NCBI GenBank assembly: GCA_037176845.1 | Contig: JAYKXP010000031.1 | Span: 186,001-250,000 of the forward strand | DNA: 64,000 nucleotides | Direction of reading: 5' to 3' | Source: Paramarasmius palmivorus | Lineage: Eukaryota > Basidiomycota > Agaricomycetes > Agaricales > Marasmiaceae | Shown: piece after piece, positions 36,901-48,894 of the stretch | Layout of the letters: each line of letters begins with the position of its first letter | Numbering within the stretch: position 1 is the first letter of the stretch | Translations under genes and position numbers: made by a program | The notes under the pieces: model-generated | Databases searched by the model: none | What the model saw: only the letters and a program-made list of their open reading frames with translations | What the model was told of the DNA's origin: nothing

Positions 36901-37332
36901 AGACTTTTTCAATATCATGCTATACAACACTGCACTGGCTGGAAAGGTCACCAAGACAAATGCTGATGACCAGCATGCTTTGGAATGGGAGGTAGACAAT
37001 ATCTACATGTCTGTCTTTGTTCAGATGGCTGGTGGATCAAATGTCTATGAGGAAATTGTTGCGGTACTGGACAAGGTGCATAAAGTCAGATATTGGGTAT
37101 GGCATTTCTCACTCATTCCTTGTGACAGAAACTTATTCCCCCAGTGGTAACATTGAGTGCAGAGATGGAGATGCTGATAAAGATAGTGAGTGGGGGTAAG
37201 ATCAGGATGGATCCTGAATCTGTAGTGACAGGAAAAGAAGCGTCTACAAAGGAGTTCATTGAATGGGGGGTGTATGAAGGGGGTGTGTGGGTTCCAATTG
37301 CGGAGCCTGAGGACGAGGACTCAGATTGGTAA
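33907..37332 (+). CDS. NACHT-domain NTPase (NLR-like), copy 2
   Basis: Paralogue of the 19.1-kb gene. Exon 1 starts MVLPEGTTSQ at 33907; after a GTATGC...AACAG intron follow ERRMDVLNVRVKGKKY and a beta-rich segment of about 150 residues, possibly C2-like (low confidence). A helical linker with KVEEIRRTVEKQKG and IALEKDAINAQGHFSQLF leads to the NACHT core exon (to 36758). There the P-loop is GIAGCGKSS, Walker B VVLVDGVDEC, then ASRPEEDI and LLHKSFDDFL. Introns at 36759-36805 and near 37077 precede the C-terminal exon, with the stop at 37332. No repeat sensor domain is seen at the C terminus. Near 34085 the frame shifts by one base between LDLTVNQD and LKIVGFLAS; this could be a tiny intron, an assembly error or a real frameshift. 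Otherwise open. A role in non-self recognition is known for fungal relatives; here it is inferred. Confidence 0.78.
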
Positions 37333-38699
37333 TCGTCAGATTAGCAGTGGTAAAATGACAATAGTAGTGGATAGGGTGAGTAAATGTTAACCTGTATATT
37401 CTGCATACAAAGCTGCGTACATGTGGTTTGGTCATCCTGGAATTGTACCATCTCCCTTGCTCTCCATATCCTATGCAACCCCTTATCCTAACCCTCTCTG
37501 AAGCCCACCTGACACTCCACGACTTGTATGGTGAATAACTGACTATGAAAGGTGCCGGCAGCCATAATGACCTAGAAGAGGATGTGTCAGACCTGTAGTT
37601 TGACAAAATAACACTGTTCACTTACCAATATATGCTTGTACACCTGTGATACTATCTCTCCTTTTCACTAGATCACCAGCAAAGAACATTGAACCTCGGT
37701 ACTTCCTGAGATTCTGTGTGTTGGCAGAACAACTTGTTCAATTGAGGTTCATTGATTGTGGCGGTAGATAAACCAAGCAGGAGATGGCGATCATTGTGAG
37801 AAGTGTGAGGCCAGAGTCTCAATGTCATCTGAGGGCCATGTTAAGCAGGAGTGGAAGATATAGTAGGAGTGGGATTGATATCAGGGGAGCTGCCAGGGTG
37901 TCGAGATTTGCAGAGAAATTCATGTAGGGAGGCAGGGTACAATTTTGACAGGCCGTTCAGGGAGTTGAGAGCTGCAAAATTAAGGGTTGCAGTCGTAGCA
38001 ATTGACCACCAGCACAATGGAGCTAATCCATGTACTGTTCCCCTGCAAGTAGCTGCTAACCAGTTACATGGTCTCGGAATATCCTGCAAGCCTCTCTAAT
38101 TCCATTCCTCCCTGATTCCCTCTGGCATTCCTAGTATTTGAGTGGGTGTGGGGCGAGTTTGGAGGAAAGGATGCTGTGATGGACATATTTGGTGGAAGTT
38201 GAGGAGAGCAAGTCGATACTTTGAATGATGGCAGTGTTGAAAATAAGACGCTTGTAGTGGTGCACCGTGTCTTTTCTGACCTTGACCGAGGAACTGTAAG
38301 TAGGGAATGAGAAATTGAATTGTTGAGTGAATGGTTTTGGTTGAACGTTATCAGCGTCAGCGCCTATCGCGACAAAATTTTCATCACACCATATCACGTG
38401 GCTTGTCTTTTCAATAACGTCCACCATCGCTCCACTTTTGTTCACCTCTGCTCGTTCTTTGCCTCCTTTTTATCTGTAAGTTATTCAGTTTGCGTTCCGT
38501 GTTCTCCCTGACAGGTATCATCTCAGACCTCGCCATTCCATGTCGTCCACTACATCCGCCAGATCGATTTTGACGCATGCACCATTAGGCGTCATGTCAG
38601 CTCCAATAGGGCTCACGTAGAAGAGGTTTTGAACCCTGGCACACTTTCAATCTACTCCTCTGGGCTCTGGTGCCATTTTTAGCCCTTGTGTCAACTAAG
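37333..38699. repeat. duplicated 3' flank of the NACHT gene, block 2
   Basis: Counterpart of 22985-24300, nearly identical at first. It includes a minus-strand frame at 38445-38131 with TSHVIWCDENFVAIGADADN that stays open longer than in block 1. Possible relic gene; no family recognised. Confidence 0.6.
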
Positions 38700-39056
38700 C
38701 CGCTCTATCCAGAGAGCTAGTGCGCTGTAGTGGAATTCAAACAATGTGGCCTAGTAAAGCTTGAGGGTGTGTAGTCTTCACCTTCACTTTTGACCCATTT
38801 CTGACCTAGCAAATCAGTGTCCTCCCAAAACATCCACCTCTACGCCGTAATCAACACAGCCTGACCTCCTCGACCCATACATACACGTCCTGTGCTCAAT
38901 ACTAGGCAGATCAATCACTTCCCCCGCTATCTTAGCCAAGGACGACCCATAGAAATTCTCACTGTACGAACCATCAATGTCTATTGGGATACGCAAACAC
39001 CCTGGCCAGTGTTTCCCGATACATGCTCGCTAGACCCTCCATAATGCCGGACCTAC
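38700..39056 (-). repeat. F-C-G unit U4, part left of the Copia insertion
   Basis: Homologous to 24.3-24.66 kb (SYSENFYG, VDYGVEVDVLG on the minus strand). It ends at the CCTAC target duplication of the retrotransposon (39052-39056); the unit resumes at 45499. Confidence 0.6.
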
Positions 39057-39267
39057 TGTTGAACGAGGACAATCGAGTAGGGATAAAAACTTATTGTATT
39101 TCAGCTAGCTACGAGACAGCTTTTATACCTACAGTAATATATCTAGAATATTCTAAGTATTGAGGATGAATAATAGCTAAGAGATAAATGAGTAAGAATA
39201 TAAGTAAGAATATCAAATAGGTTACTGAGTGCTCGAAGAGTCGCTCAGCGACGCGAATATTCCAACA
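39057..39267 (-). repeat. 3' LTR of the Copia element
   Basis: 211 bp, TG...CA on both strands, by eye the same sequence as the LTR at 45288-45498. The plus-strand left flank is the CCTAC duplication. Confidence 0.93.
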
Positions 39268-39279
39268 CTCCCCCTCGAC

Positions 39280-42200
39280 TCAAGAGCGCGAAAGAATTCG
39301 GTCTCGGAGGGACTCGAACTGAGCCTTTGGTAGGGCCTTAGTTAGTAGATCCGTGAGATTGTCCTTGGATGCGCAGTGGGCGAGATTTACCTCGTTAGAG
39401 GCAACTCGTTCACGTACGAAGTGATACCGAATATCGATGTGCTTCGAATGAGCATGGAACACGGCGTTCTCGGCGAACATCATGGCGGCTTGATTGTCGA
39501 CTTTGATGGTTGTCGGACCATCCGGCTGAACTCCAAGTTCAGTGCTAAGTTCTCAAAGCCAGAGAACTTCACAAGTGGCACGTGTGAGTGCCATGAACTC
39601 AGCTTCCATGGTCGATAGAGCAACAGTAGGCTGTTTTCGTGAACTCCAGGAGACTGGACCATTGGAAAAGAAGGTGAGGTAGCCGGAAATTGATCTTCGG
39701 TCTGATGGACTGTTGGCCCAATCGGCATCAGAATAAACGTCGAGATTGCTGGTGCCGTTAAGTTTGATTCCTATGTTGGTTGTGCCACGTAAATATCGAA
39801 AAACTCGCTTAAGGGAGGAAAGGTGTTCAGCACCAGGACGTTGGGAGAACTGTGACAAGTGCTGGACGGCGTAGGCGAGGTCGGGACAAGTAGCAACTGC
39901 GAGATACATGATTTTTCCGAGTCCGGATAGGTACTCACGTCGTAAGTCGGCATTACCAATTTGGGAATCACCATCAGGGAGTGGGGAAAGTTTGACGTTA
40001 GGGTCGAGAGGAGTTGAAACGGGGTTACAACGCGTCATACCGACAGAGTCAAGTACGCGTTCAGCATATTTGGTCTGCGTGAGCATGTAGGAATGATAAT
40101 TTTGGCTGTGTTTTACTTCCATGCCAAGAATATGGGTTAATTCACCCAAGTCAGTGACATTGAACTGGGAGGATAACTCCCCCTTAACTCGGGCAAGTTC
40201 CTCATCAGTCAATGCAAAAATTGACATATCATCAACATGAACAGCTACAATTGTTGGAGAGGGGGAAGGGGTGTTGCGTCGAAGGTAGACGCACTGATCG
40301 GAGATGAGTCGTGTAAATCCGAGTTTTTTGAATGCAGCATCAAGGGTCCGATTCCAATTATGGCCAGCTTGACGCAAGCCGTAAAGTGAAAGCTGTAAAA
40401 GGCAGGCTCGGCCGGATCCGTTGTGAGGCTTATAAAACGCTTGTGAACGAGCGAAATAATATGCCAAGTTGTGCGAGCGGGGTTCGACGTTGTCAAAGGA
40501 TCCGTACAATCGACACAAGAAATCAACTAGCACACTAGTTGAACGTCTACAAATCACTAGGACACAAGGGAAGTGTACGAGCGATGAATGAAACAATGTA
40601 ATATGATAATATAGTCTCGATATGATCAAGACAATGCGAGCCAACCTATAAACCTATCTATAACTATTCCTATACGTTCCTATGACGCAAAATAACCTAT
40701 CGAACCCAACAAGGGTAAAGACCTATTGTTCCTATGAAGGCTATGGTTACACTAGTCGAACTAGCACGACAACCAAAGGCACTGATTACACTAGTCGAAC
40801 TAGCACGACAATCAGGCCACCTATAAGCTAGTGGGGCTCCACACTAAGCTTTAACAATCACTGGTGGGGCTCCACACCAAGTGAAAAGGGATCTAGTGGG
40901 GCTCCACACTAGTCCTGAAACAATCAATCCTATCCAAAGAGTCTAGATGAACTAGCTCTGTCCTATGGGTATCTCAAAGTTCTTAATTTCACGACTCTAG
41001 TTCAATATAGAGAAGGGCTTTTCAAGGTTTTATTTTCTAAGTTATTTTCTAAGCACACGTCGCCTCTATGGTCAACGATAGAAGACAAGAACTCTGCTAT
41101 TGGTGCACTAGGGCTACGTATATAGCGGGGTAATTGCTTGAGAGCTTCCTAGGGGAAACCCTCCTGCTTATATACCCGCGAGCGTACATATTTTACATAT
41201 AAGTGAAAGTGGACACGATAAAGTAATAGTAACTATGCAAGAAATGAGAACGAGGAGAGGATTCTGTCCATATGAAGTAAGTATTTACCAGAAAAGGAAG
41301 GTTTGGATATATATTGGTCGGAATTCGACATTATTTTGCAGGACTGCGAGTCATATTACTTTTTGGTTGCTAGGAAGTGGCGCGCGGAGGCGCTGTTCCG
41401 CGTGGTGCGTTTCGGATATCGGTGCTAGGACATAGTTATCCTGCTCGGAACTTGCTAGGAGTCCGATCTCGACCGAAACGCTTCGGATTCGTATCCGAGG
41501 AAGGTAGGCTCTATGCCCTTGTAGTTCTATATTATATTTTCTATGTCCTAGGACAGTCCTGGCACAGAATCCTATCTGTTTCCTTGTTATAGGACTATAT
41601 GTCCCTCACTAGTGTCTGTACTAGCAGTAGGAACCCCAACTCGAAGCTCGAGGGATATTCCGATCGATATGGAAAGCTGTTAAGCCTCCATATGGTCCTC
41701 GTATCGATGACCCGGTTACTCGGACATTTCTAATCCTGGTAACTCTGCTCTCGAAGGTGACTCGCACCTCCAGCTTCTACCGTATTTGGTATATAGCTCT
41801 GATTCGTCCCCTAGGGTCCTTCTACGCTGTGGTAGTTGGTCCTCGTTCACTATCCCATCTCATATGTCCCATAGCGCGAGTATAGTGTAGCCATATGACC
41901 TACTAGGAAGTCTACCAGGTACAGTAGCATGTCCTCGTAAGGTTCCAGCCTGGTAATAGAGTATAGATACGGTCTACAGGTTTCGACGCGTACCCTAGCG
42001 CAATCATATAGGGCTAACGACAACATCAACGTCTATGCGCGCGCAGCTAGTATTCACTACACAGTGCATGCCTATCTTATTCTTCGTCATATGCGCACTA
42101 CTAGGTTCCTAGCAGTGATACCAAGTCCATATAGTACTTAGTATGATGTACTAGTGCGATTCTGAACACAACAATTAGTGTCAAAATGACTGTTTTTCAG

Positions 42201-45136
42201 CGATTTCGTTCTGGTACCCTCACACCGTCATCAAAACCGTCGGGTTGGCGCATGTAAACAGTTTCATCAAGTTTACTGTTCAAGTAGGCTGCGACGACGT
42301 CCATACCGTGTGCCTTAAGACCATAGCGAGCGGCCAATGCAAAAAGGAAGCGGAAAGTCTCCAGACGGATGGTCGGAGCAAATGTTTCATTGAAATCAAT
42401 GCCGGGAATCTGGGAAAAACCCTTGACAACAAGTCGTGCCTTATGTTTGACGACATTTCCATCAGCGTCGCATTTTCGGCGGAAAACCCATTTACAATCA
42501 ATAGGTTTGCGATTGGCGGGTAATGAGGTGAGTTTCCATGTACCGAGCTTGTTGTGTTGCTCAATTTCTGAGTGCATGGCCTTAAGCCATTGCTGCCAGT
42601 CGGGGGATGAGCGTGCCTCTGCAACAGTTGATGGATCTTCCGTGAAAGAGGAAGGTTCTGCGGCAGCCATGGCAAAATCAGGATTCTGCCGGCGTGTAGG
42701 TTTCCCATCAATAATGTTACTCTGGTCAATTGCACTGGTGATGTCTTGGGGAGCTTTTGCCGGGGAAGATGGTGCTGAAGAAGCTGGGGATGGAATGGGT
42801 GTGAGCTCGGATAAGGCTGATATTGGAGATGGTGGCGGCGTATGTGATGCAGGAATTGCTGTTGGTGATGGAGACGATTCCGGAACTGGCTGCTCATCAA
42901 CACTCTCCCCCTCAGCCAGAGAAGGAAGCGGAGCTGGGACAATATATTCATCATCAATGGTGTCAGGGTCCTGGAAAATAGCATTGCGGGTAACCAAAAC
43001 TTGGCGGATGTGTGGGTTATAGTAACGGTAACCTCGAGACTGCTCGGAAATTCCGACAAACCGGAACTTTTCAGCTTTGGCAGTGAGTTTATGAATTCTC
43101 CCACCCTGCCGAAGTACCCAAACATAGGCACCAAACTCCCGGACATTAGAAACATCTGGTTTTCGCCCCCAGAATGCTTCATAGGGTGTAATATCTCCAT
43201 CCAAAGCACTTGTTGGAGAGATATTCTTAAGATAAAAAGCATAGTTCACAGCCTCAGTCCAAAGGTGCCACGGAAGGTCTGCGCCAATGAGCATAGTACG
43301 AGCGCGCTCAACAATGGTTTGGTTTAGGCGCTCGGCGACTCCATTCTGGGCAGAGGAATAAGGTGCCGTAAATTCGCACTGAATTCCTTCTCCCGAGAGC
43401 CAGCCGAGAACTTCGTCGTTAAGGTACTCTTTTCCGTTGTCGAAACGGAAACGGCGCGGCGTGCGTCCTTTCTGGGTCTTGATAAGAGTGACATAGTCCT
43501 GGATACACTTCCGGACAGTGCTTCCCTCCTTGTTCTTGAGCAAATACACGCGGCTTCGTGAGCTTCTGGCATCAGTGAAAGAAATAAAATAACGATAGCC
43601 GCCGGTGCCTGCAATACGTGCAGGTCCCCATAAATCAGAGTACGTCATGTCACCGACGTTCTCGTACTTGCGTTCAGACCATTTTGGGAAGGGTAAAACA
43701 TGTGCTTTCCCTTCTAGGCAAGCGGAGCATTGATGGGGATTAGATTCCGCATCAACTTCCATGCCCTTGACCATTTCTTTGGTCTTTAGTCGACGAACAG
43801 CGGCATGGTTCAGGTGACCAAAAGCACGATGCCACTCATCCCAAGAGCGTGCAATAAACGCATGAGAGCCTGAATTAGAGGGAGGGGAAGAGGGGGATGT
43901 GAGACGAAGTTTGTATAACCGAGAGATCTTGTCACCGATGGCAAGAAGGGTGCCGTTACGAGATCTGACTTCAACGATGTTGTCGAAAAATATGGCGCAA
44001 TAGCCGGCATCGGTAAGCTGTGACACAGAAACAAGGTTGCAAGGAGCTGATGGGACATGGAGAACATCTTGGAGAATACATTCTCGGGACTGTTTTCCTA
44101 AGGCAAATGAGAGAGGGACAACTCCCCGTCCTAAGCAGGGAGCATCACCGAGTCCTGAAATCTTGTGGCCAGGGGTCGCAGTGTACTGGGTAAAAAGATT
44201 TCTATTACACACTATGTTTCTAGTACACCCAGAATCTAATAGCCAGTCGGCCGCAGAAAGTCCGTGAGTGATAGCGTCCTTGGTTAAAAAACTAAAATCC
44301 TCGCCCTCGTCGTCATCGACGGCGACATGCGCCCTTGATTTCCCACGCCCACGCGAGCGGCGGTGAGGTCGGAAATTGTTGGGACGCGATGAGGGGTCCT
44401 GGGGCTTCTGCTGGTTTCCTCGGGACTTGATATTGCCATTAGCATGGTCACTGGCATAGTGTCCAGTGCCGCCACACTCATAGCAAACGGTGGACTTCGA
44501 TTTCGACTTGTCGAAGGCGGGTAAGGCGGCGGTAGGGTCCTGACTGGGGTTACGGGCTTTGCGACGTGAATCTTCTGCCAAAATCCTGGCAATTAATTTG
44601 TGCGAGTCCTTGGTGGTGTCGTCGCCGATGGCTGAGACAAATTGGTCCCACGACTCGGGTAAGGACTCCAGCAATGTATACGCGAATTCTTCATCCTTGA
44701 TGGCGTGTCCAAGGCGGGAAAGTTCCGCCTGCATCGAGCGCATGATACGAATATGCTCCTCGATGTCGGCATCATCTGGACAGGTGGTGCGGTGAAATTT
44801 CCTACGTGTAAGTGTGATTCCGATCGCACCTTTTGCCTCGTACATATCTCCTAATGATGTCCAAGCCTCCTTTGCTGTAGTAGCACTCGAAACGTATACC
44901 AGTACGGGGTCGGAGACGCGAAGAACGATGGTAGACAAGGCCTTTCGGTCCTTGGCATCCCATCCGGGGCATTGCGCTGGGTCAGATGGCGGATCGGAGG
45001 TGATGAGATCGTGATAGCCGAGGTCAGTGAGAATGTGGGTCATCCTCACTTTCCAGACGGTGTAGTTCTCTGCTCCGCGCAGAGGTTCGATTCGGTAGAC
45101 GGAGGCGTCAGCGTTGGTGGAAGTGGAAGTGGACAT
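39280..45136 (-). pseudogene. Copia gag-pol polyprotein, interrupted
   Basis: Order gag-PR-IN-RT-RH, the Ty1/Copia order. From ATG 45136: a gag region; a zinc knuckle CYECGGTGHYASDH, in which the last Cys is His; a protease site WLLDSGCT; integrase with a His/Cys zinc region (HRAFGHLNH... CSACLEGK) and DDE-type motifs (YSDLWGP, FRFDNGKEY, NGVAERLNQT); and reverse transcriptase with KARLVVKGFSQ. The frame is cut inside RT at GFDDG by the nested insertion (40422-42224) and resumes with SGRACLLQ, SLYGLRQAGHNWN, and HVDD at the catalytic site (often YVDD). RNase H (YSDADWANSPSDRRS) has an in-frame TGA at 39553-39555, then continues in the same frame to 39280. Without the insertion and one target copy, the frame would be 1350 codons including the final stop. 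Not active as it stands. Confidence 0.92.
40422..42224. mobile_element. nested 1.8-kb insertion, probably a solo LTR
   Basis: Starts TGTGAGG and ends CCTCACA (7-bp inverted ends, TG...CA) with CCGT on both sides (40418-40421 and 42225-42228). It interrupts the RT frame of the Copia element; removing it with one CCGT restores the frame. No coding frame inside. It contains short direct repeats: three copies of a TGGGGCTCCACAC motif (about 40830-40910) and two of ACTAGTCGAACTAGCACGACA (about 40751 and 40790). TG...CA ends with a 4-bp duplication fit a long solo LTR; a small non-autonomous DNA element is the alternative. Confidence 0.75.
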
Positions 45137-45287
45137 GGTGGTGGTGGTAAAAGAGAGAAGATTGGAGGATGAGTTAGAAGGTAAAAGCTAAAACGGCGGA
45201 TCGCTATCCGGAGCTACGGCTCAACGGGGATACTACGCAAAAAGGCAAGTGTCGACTCTAGTTCACTGGGCGGCGGGGCCCATAACC
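45137..45287 (-). promoter_or_regulatory. Copia leader with primer-binding site
   Basis: Non-coding leader between the 5' LTR and the gag ATG. The primer site GGTTATGGGCCC sits at 45287-45276 on the minus strand, directly after the LTR. The same site is used by Drosophila copia for priming by an internal fragment of initiator-Met tRNA. Confidence 0.75.
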
Positions 45288-45498
45288 TGTTGAACGAGGA
45301 CAATCGAGTAGGGATAAAAACTTATTGTATTTCAGCTAGCTACGAGACAGCTTTTATACCTACAGTAATATATCTAGAATATTCTAAGTATTGAGGATGA
45401 ATAATAGCTAAGAGATAAATGAGTAAGAATATAAGTAAGAATATCAAATAGGTTACTGAGTGCTCGAAGAGTCGCTCAGCGACGCGAATATTCCAACA
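45288..45498 (-). repeat. 5' LTR of the Copia element
   Basis: 211 bp, by eye the same sequence as the LTR at 39057-39267. It is followed on the plus strand by the CCTAC duplication. Confidence 0.93.
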
Positions 45499-48400
45499 CC
45501 TACCAACCTATGACTTGCAACGTCTGACAGAGACGACCACTTGGGATACTTGAGATTGTTGAATCCACCGGTACGTACCCATCCCTCAGACCTCCTTTGC
45601 CTTCTAACTCTTTTGCCTCATCAACAGTGGCATGGTAGCTTCCACGTCACCAACCCCAGCTATTGACGCCCGAAAGTTAATTGTCCCTTTGCCATTCTCG
45701 TCTGCTAAACACATTCTCATACCTCCCTAGATCCTCTACCGGCCGTGTTCAGCACCACCAAACACATCCCACGCATATCATCCTCACCACGCATACCCCC
45801 GACCTACCTCCCGTTTCGACAACTTCCCGAGACACTACGACCAGCGGATACATGGCTAAAGCAGCTCCACACATACCCCAACGAGCTCCTGCAATCCCAC
45901 GGGCATACGGGATATGGTCGCCGATGCCGGTCCATCCGTAGGTTTGACCTTCAAGGAGAAGGTGTGTCAACTTCATTTTACGGTCGACTTGGCAGCTGCT
46001 AAGCATCTTTTGGGTGTTCATAGCCTTGGTTTGAGGTCGGGAAAGGACATGCTCAGTGTATTTCGGCGTAGCCGTCAGGGTGATGAAGTCCCCGTGGGTA
46101 TTGTTGGCGGCTGTGGACAAAGGAAAGAGGGCTGCTAGCCATGATCTTTCGCAAGAGGAATATATGCATACTCGATTTCCGAACACTAGAAGTTACGAAA
46201 AGATGTTACATGATTGTGATATGTCTATCATAACATGGGTTTAGTACAGCATATGTTTACAACTCCGCGTGTAGAAGTACCGAATATTGTGAATATCGAA
46301 CCATCAACTGAAGACGATCTCGTGTCCATCTAGCTTTTCCTTTCCCTCCAGACTCCAGACGTTGAGACCGCCAAGTGTCAATAGTTGACGCAACGAGGTG
46401 GCACGAACTGAGAGCGGTGATAGGAAGCGTTGTGACAGGTACAGGACCTCAACAACCATGAGGATTGGCATTCGCAAATAGCTCAGGTTGCGAGTGGAGA
46501 TCTATCAGAAATGAGTAATAAAACAATCATGAAACGAAGTAACTCATACCTCTGGCTCGAGTTAGCCTCCTTCAGATGCGCTTTTCCCTTTCCCAGCCAT
46601 AATCATAGTCCTATAACACCATGGCCCCACGCCAGTCATTACGAGACAGCGAACCAAGATTCTTTGGCGTTGAACGGTCGACACCTCTGAGGCAATACAA
46701 GCACTTCGAACATGCTGGGTGTGTGGTGACGATGGGTGAATCAAAGAGCGTAAAGATGGCATGGTTGTTGGAGGCTCTCCGATATGCTCTTGCGAGCGAT
46801 TGGTTAGAAAACGGTCTTCCGAGCAATGGTGTTAAAGGGCTGTTGTCGATCAATCCTACGTTTGCGATAGCTCATATGAAATGGTGCTGGGTGAGAACCA
46901 AGGCGAAGGGGAGAGTGGAGAGCTGTAAGGTTCGATGGAACGGCGCTGTAGAGCTAAGGACAGGGTGATGTAGTTGACGCATTAAACGAATGACGAGCGT
47001 ATGCTGTGAATGGGTGATACGGAGCAAGTTTGGTGAGGAACGGCGTTGGATAGGCTAACAGGATGGCATCTCTGAATGCAGATGCATTCCCGTCTATTTC
47101 AATGTCAACAATGTTGAGGAATGAGAATAGCTACACTTACCCTTGCTCCTCGCACCCTGCCTCTATTGATCCAGTTAAGCGCGACTACGACACTCCAATA
47201 CGAGCTTAGTTTGCTGCCCAATGAAAGGAAGGGTCAGACAAAGGTCGGAAAGTAGGGTAGCATCGAGGACTTACCAGTACCGGGCAGCGATAATATTTCG
47301 ATAATATTGCACCAATCAAATTGCTCTACAAGAGACAACACCGTTTGCAAGCTATAAAAACAACATCAGCGAAGGTAAGTATTGAAAGGAAGGTGAGTCG
47401 ACGTACCTCTTCAACGAGCTCTTGTCCCGGTTTGCGCATGTCTTTGGTAATCCTTGCTGATTCCGTAGGTAGAGAATACTTGAGATGTTTCGATTACAGT
47501 TCCATGGCTTTGGGAAAGCGAAAACAAGGAGCGGACCGATGGGATCCGACCTATACCAATGTAGTGCCCGCGCTGGGTTATTGACACTGAAGAAGTCAGT
47601 ACGATGTCTATACCAAAGAAGACAGGGTTTACATTGAGCCAAACCTTCAACTTCCCAGCCTCTATACGCCCCATGATCACTACTCCCGGAAACACGCAAC
47701 GAATGTATCAGGCATAATGATACCGAGGATGCTCTTTCTGTGATATCTCGGCTTTTCATGTTGGCTTGCAAGGTGCAGGTCTGTTATTGTGCATATCCGC
47801 GTGTTACGGTGCCGTTCCAGAGGGTGGTCTCTGGACCTAGAGGTAAGGATGCAAGAGGAAAGGTATCATTAGAGCTGATAGGCGCAATGGCAAACAGGTA
47901 GAAGGCGGAGCGTTGGCTAAGCAAAGAAAGGTCGGAACTCGAAATTACTCGTATAAACAGGTCGACACACCATGATAGAAGCATGGACTCTGGCCTCCGA
48001 TAGAGGCAGCCCGGTTGTGAAACATACCTCCCACTTGTAGTTGTGGCCATAGCTCTAGCAAGGAGCGAAAGCGACGGCTTTCAGACGAGAACCGTGTAGG
48101 CTTTAACAGAAAGTGAGCATCGAGATGGTGTCATGGAGCGAGTACATGCTTACCAGCTGTTCAATGCAAAGCTCTTGTATCTGGCCAAGCATCCGCCTTC
48201 TTTTCCATTGCCAAAAGCCTTTGCCTGGCACGTCCTATACGCCCAGTCTACCAAAGGGGGATTCGTTGTCGTGTTATGTATCCGGTGTTATTATAGAAGG
48301 GAGAAGGAGGCGGGAGCCATGCCGTAGAGCCCCGCGGGGATGATCCCCGTTGAGAGAGGTATGCGTTTGAGCGTAAGGAATGGTGTTAGGGCGGTGGATG

Positions 48401-48894
48401 TAGGTGTGTATGGTGGATGTGAAGTTATACGTCGAGGTAGCCATGGCTAATTGGTGCTGGGGAGGGCATGGAGTGGAAGGCTGGGAAAAGGGTGGGTGGG
48501 ATTCAGACTTGGTTGAGATAAACCAGTGTTGGTGTGTCACGGAGTATTGTTGATCATGGAGCGGTGCGGAGAGAATGCATTTTTTGCAATATCGAGGGCT
48601 TTCAGAGGAACGGAGCAGAGTTGTCGGCCATAGCAGCTGGATAAGGCTACTAGAGTGACAGCTTCTAGGCTGTTAGAGGACAAGTGAGTGAGATGTGGAA
48701 GGAAGAAAAAGCGGAACTCACCGGATAATGCATCTTGCTCCTGGAGAATTTCCAACCACCCATTCGCCTTGAGATTCTCCATGAATTACTCTTCCTCCTG
48801 CATGATGCAGGCAGTCCTGTCTTCAGGGTATCAAACTCTAGCGAAATATCGATATCGCTGAGGTCATCGTTGGTGGAGAGTCCAAATTTGTCAT
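45499..48894 (-). repeat. F-C-G unit U4, middle part (block 2)
   Basis: Counterpart of 24.66-27.5 kb. The G segment start is at 45978 (MKLTHLLLEGQTYGWTGIGD, open frame to 45749, then broken). The D segment is at about 47770-46560 and is about 0.5 kb longer than in block 1 (47130-47640 has no match there). The F segment starts at about 48890 and is interrupted at 48894 by the hAT-like element. Several stops are present; family unknown. Confidence 0.55.

Larger units (their letters stand above)
39057..45498 (-). mobile_element. Ty1/Copia LTR retrotransposon with nested insertion
   Basis: Two 211-bp LTRs (39057-39267 and 45288-45498) look identical by eye, begin TG and end CA, and are flanked by CCTAC direct repeats (39052-39056, 45499-45503). 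On the coding (minus) strand the 5' LTR is followed at once by GGTTATGGGCCC. That is complementary to the anticodon region of initiator-Met tRNA, a Copia-type internal primer site. A purine run GAGGGGGAG precedes the 3' LTR. Between lies one long gag-pol frame interrupted by a 1.8-kb nested element. Identical LTRs point to a recent insertion. It splits unit U4 of the surrounding block. Confidence 0.95.

Noticed and set aside
42280..43242. Long 320-codon minus-strand frame and a 217-codon plus-strand frame at 42369-43022
   Set aside because: They are other-frame shadows of the Copia polyprotein, whose motifs lie in the 42197-45136 frame.
46621..46968. 115-codon plus-strand frame as a gene
   Set aside because: The matching stretch in block 1 (25.8-26.1 kb) does not keep the frame; the minus-strand unit explains the conservation better.
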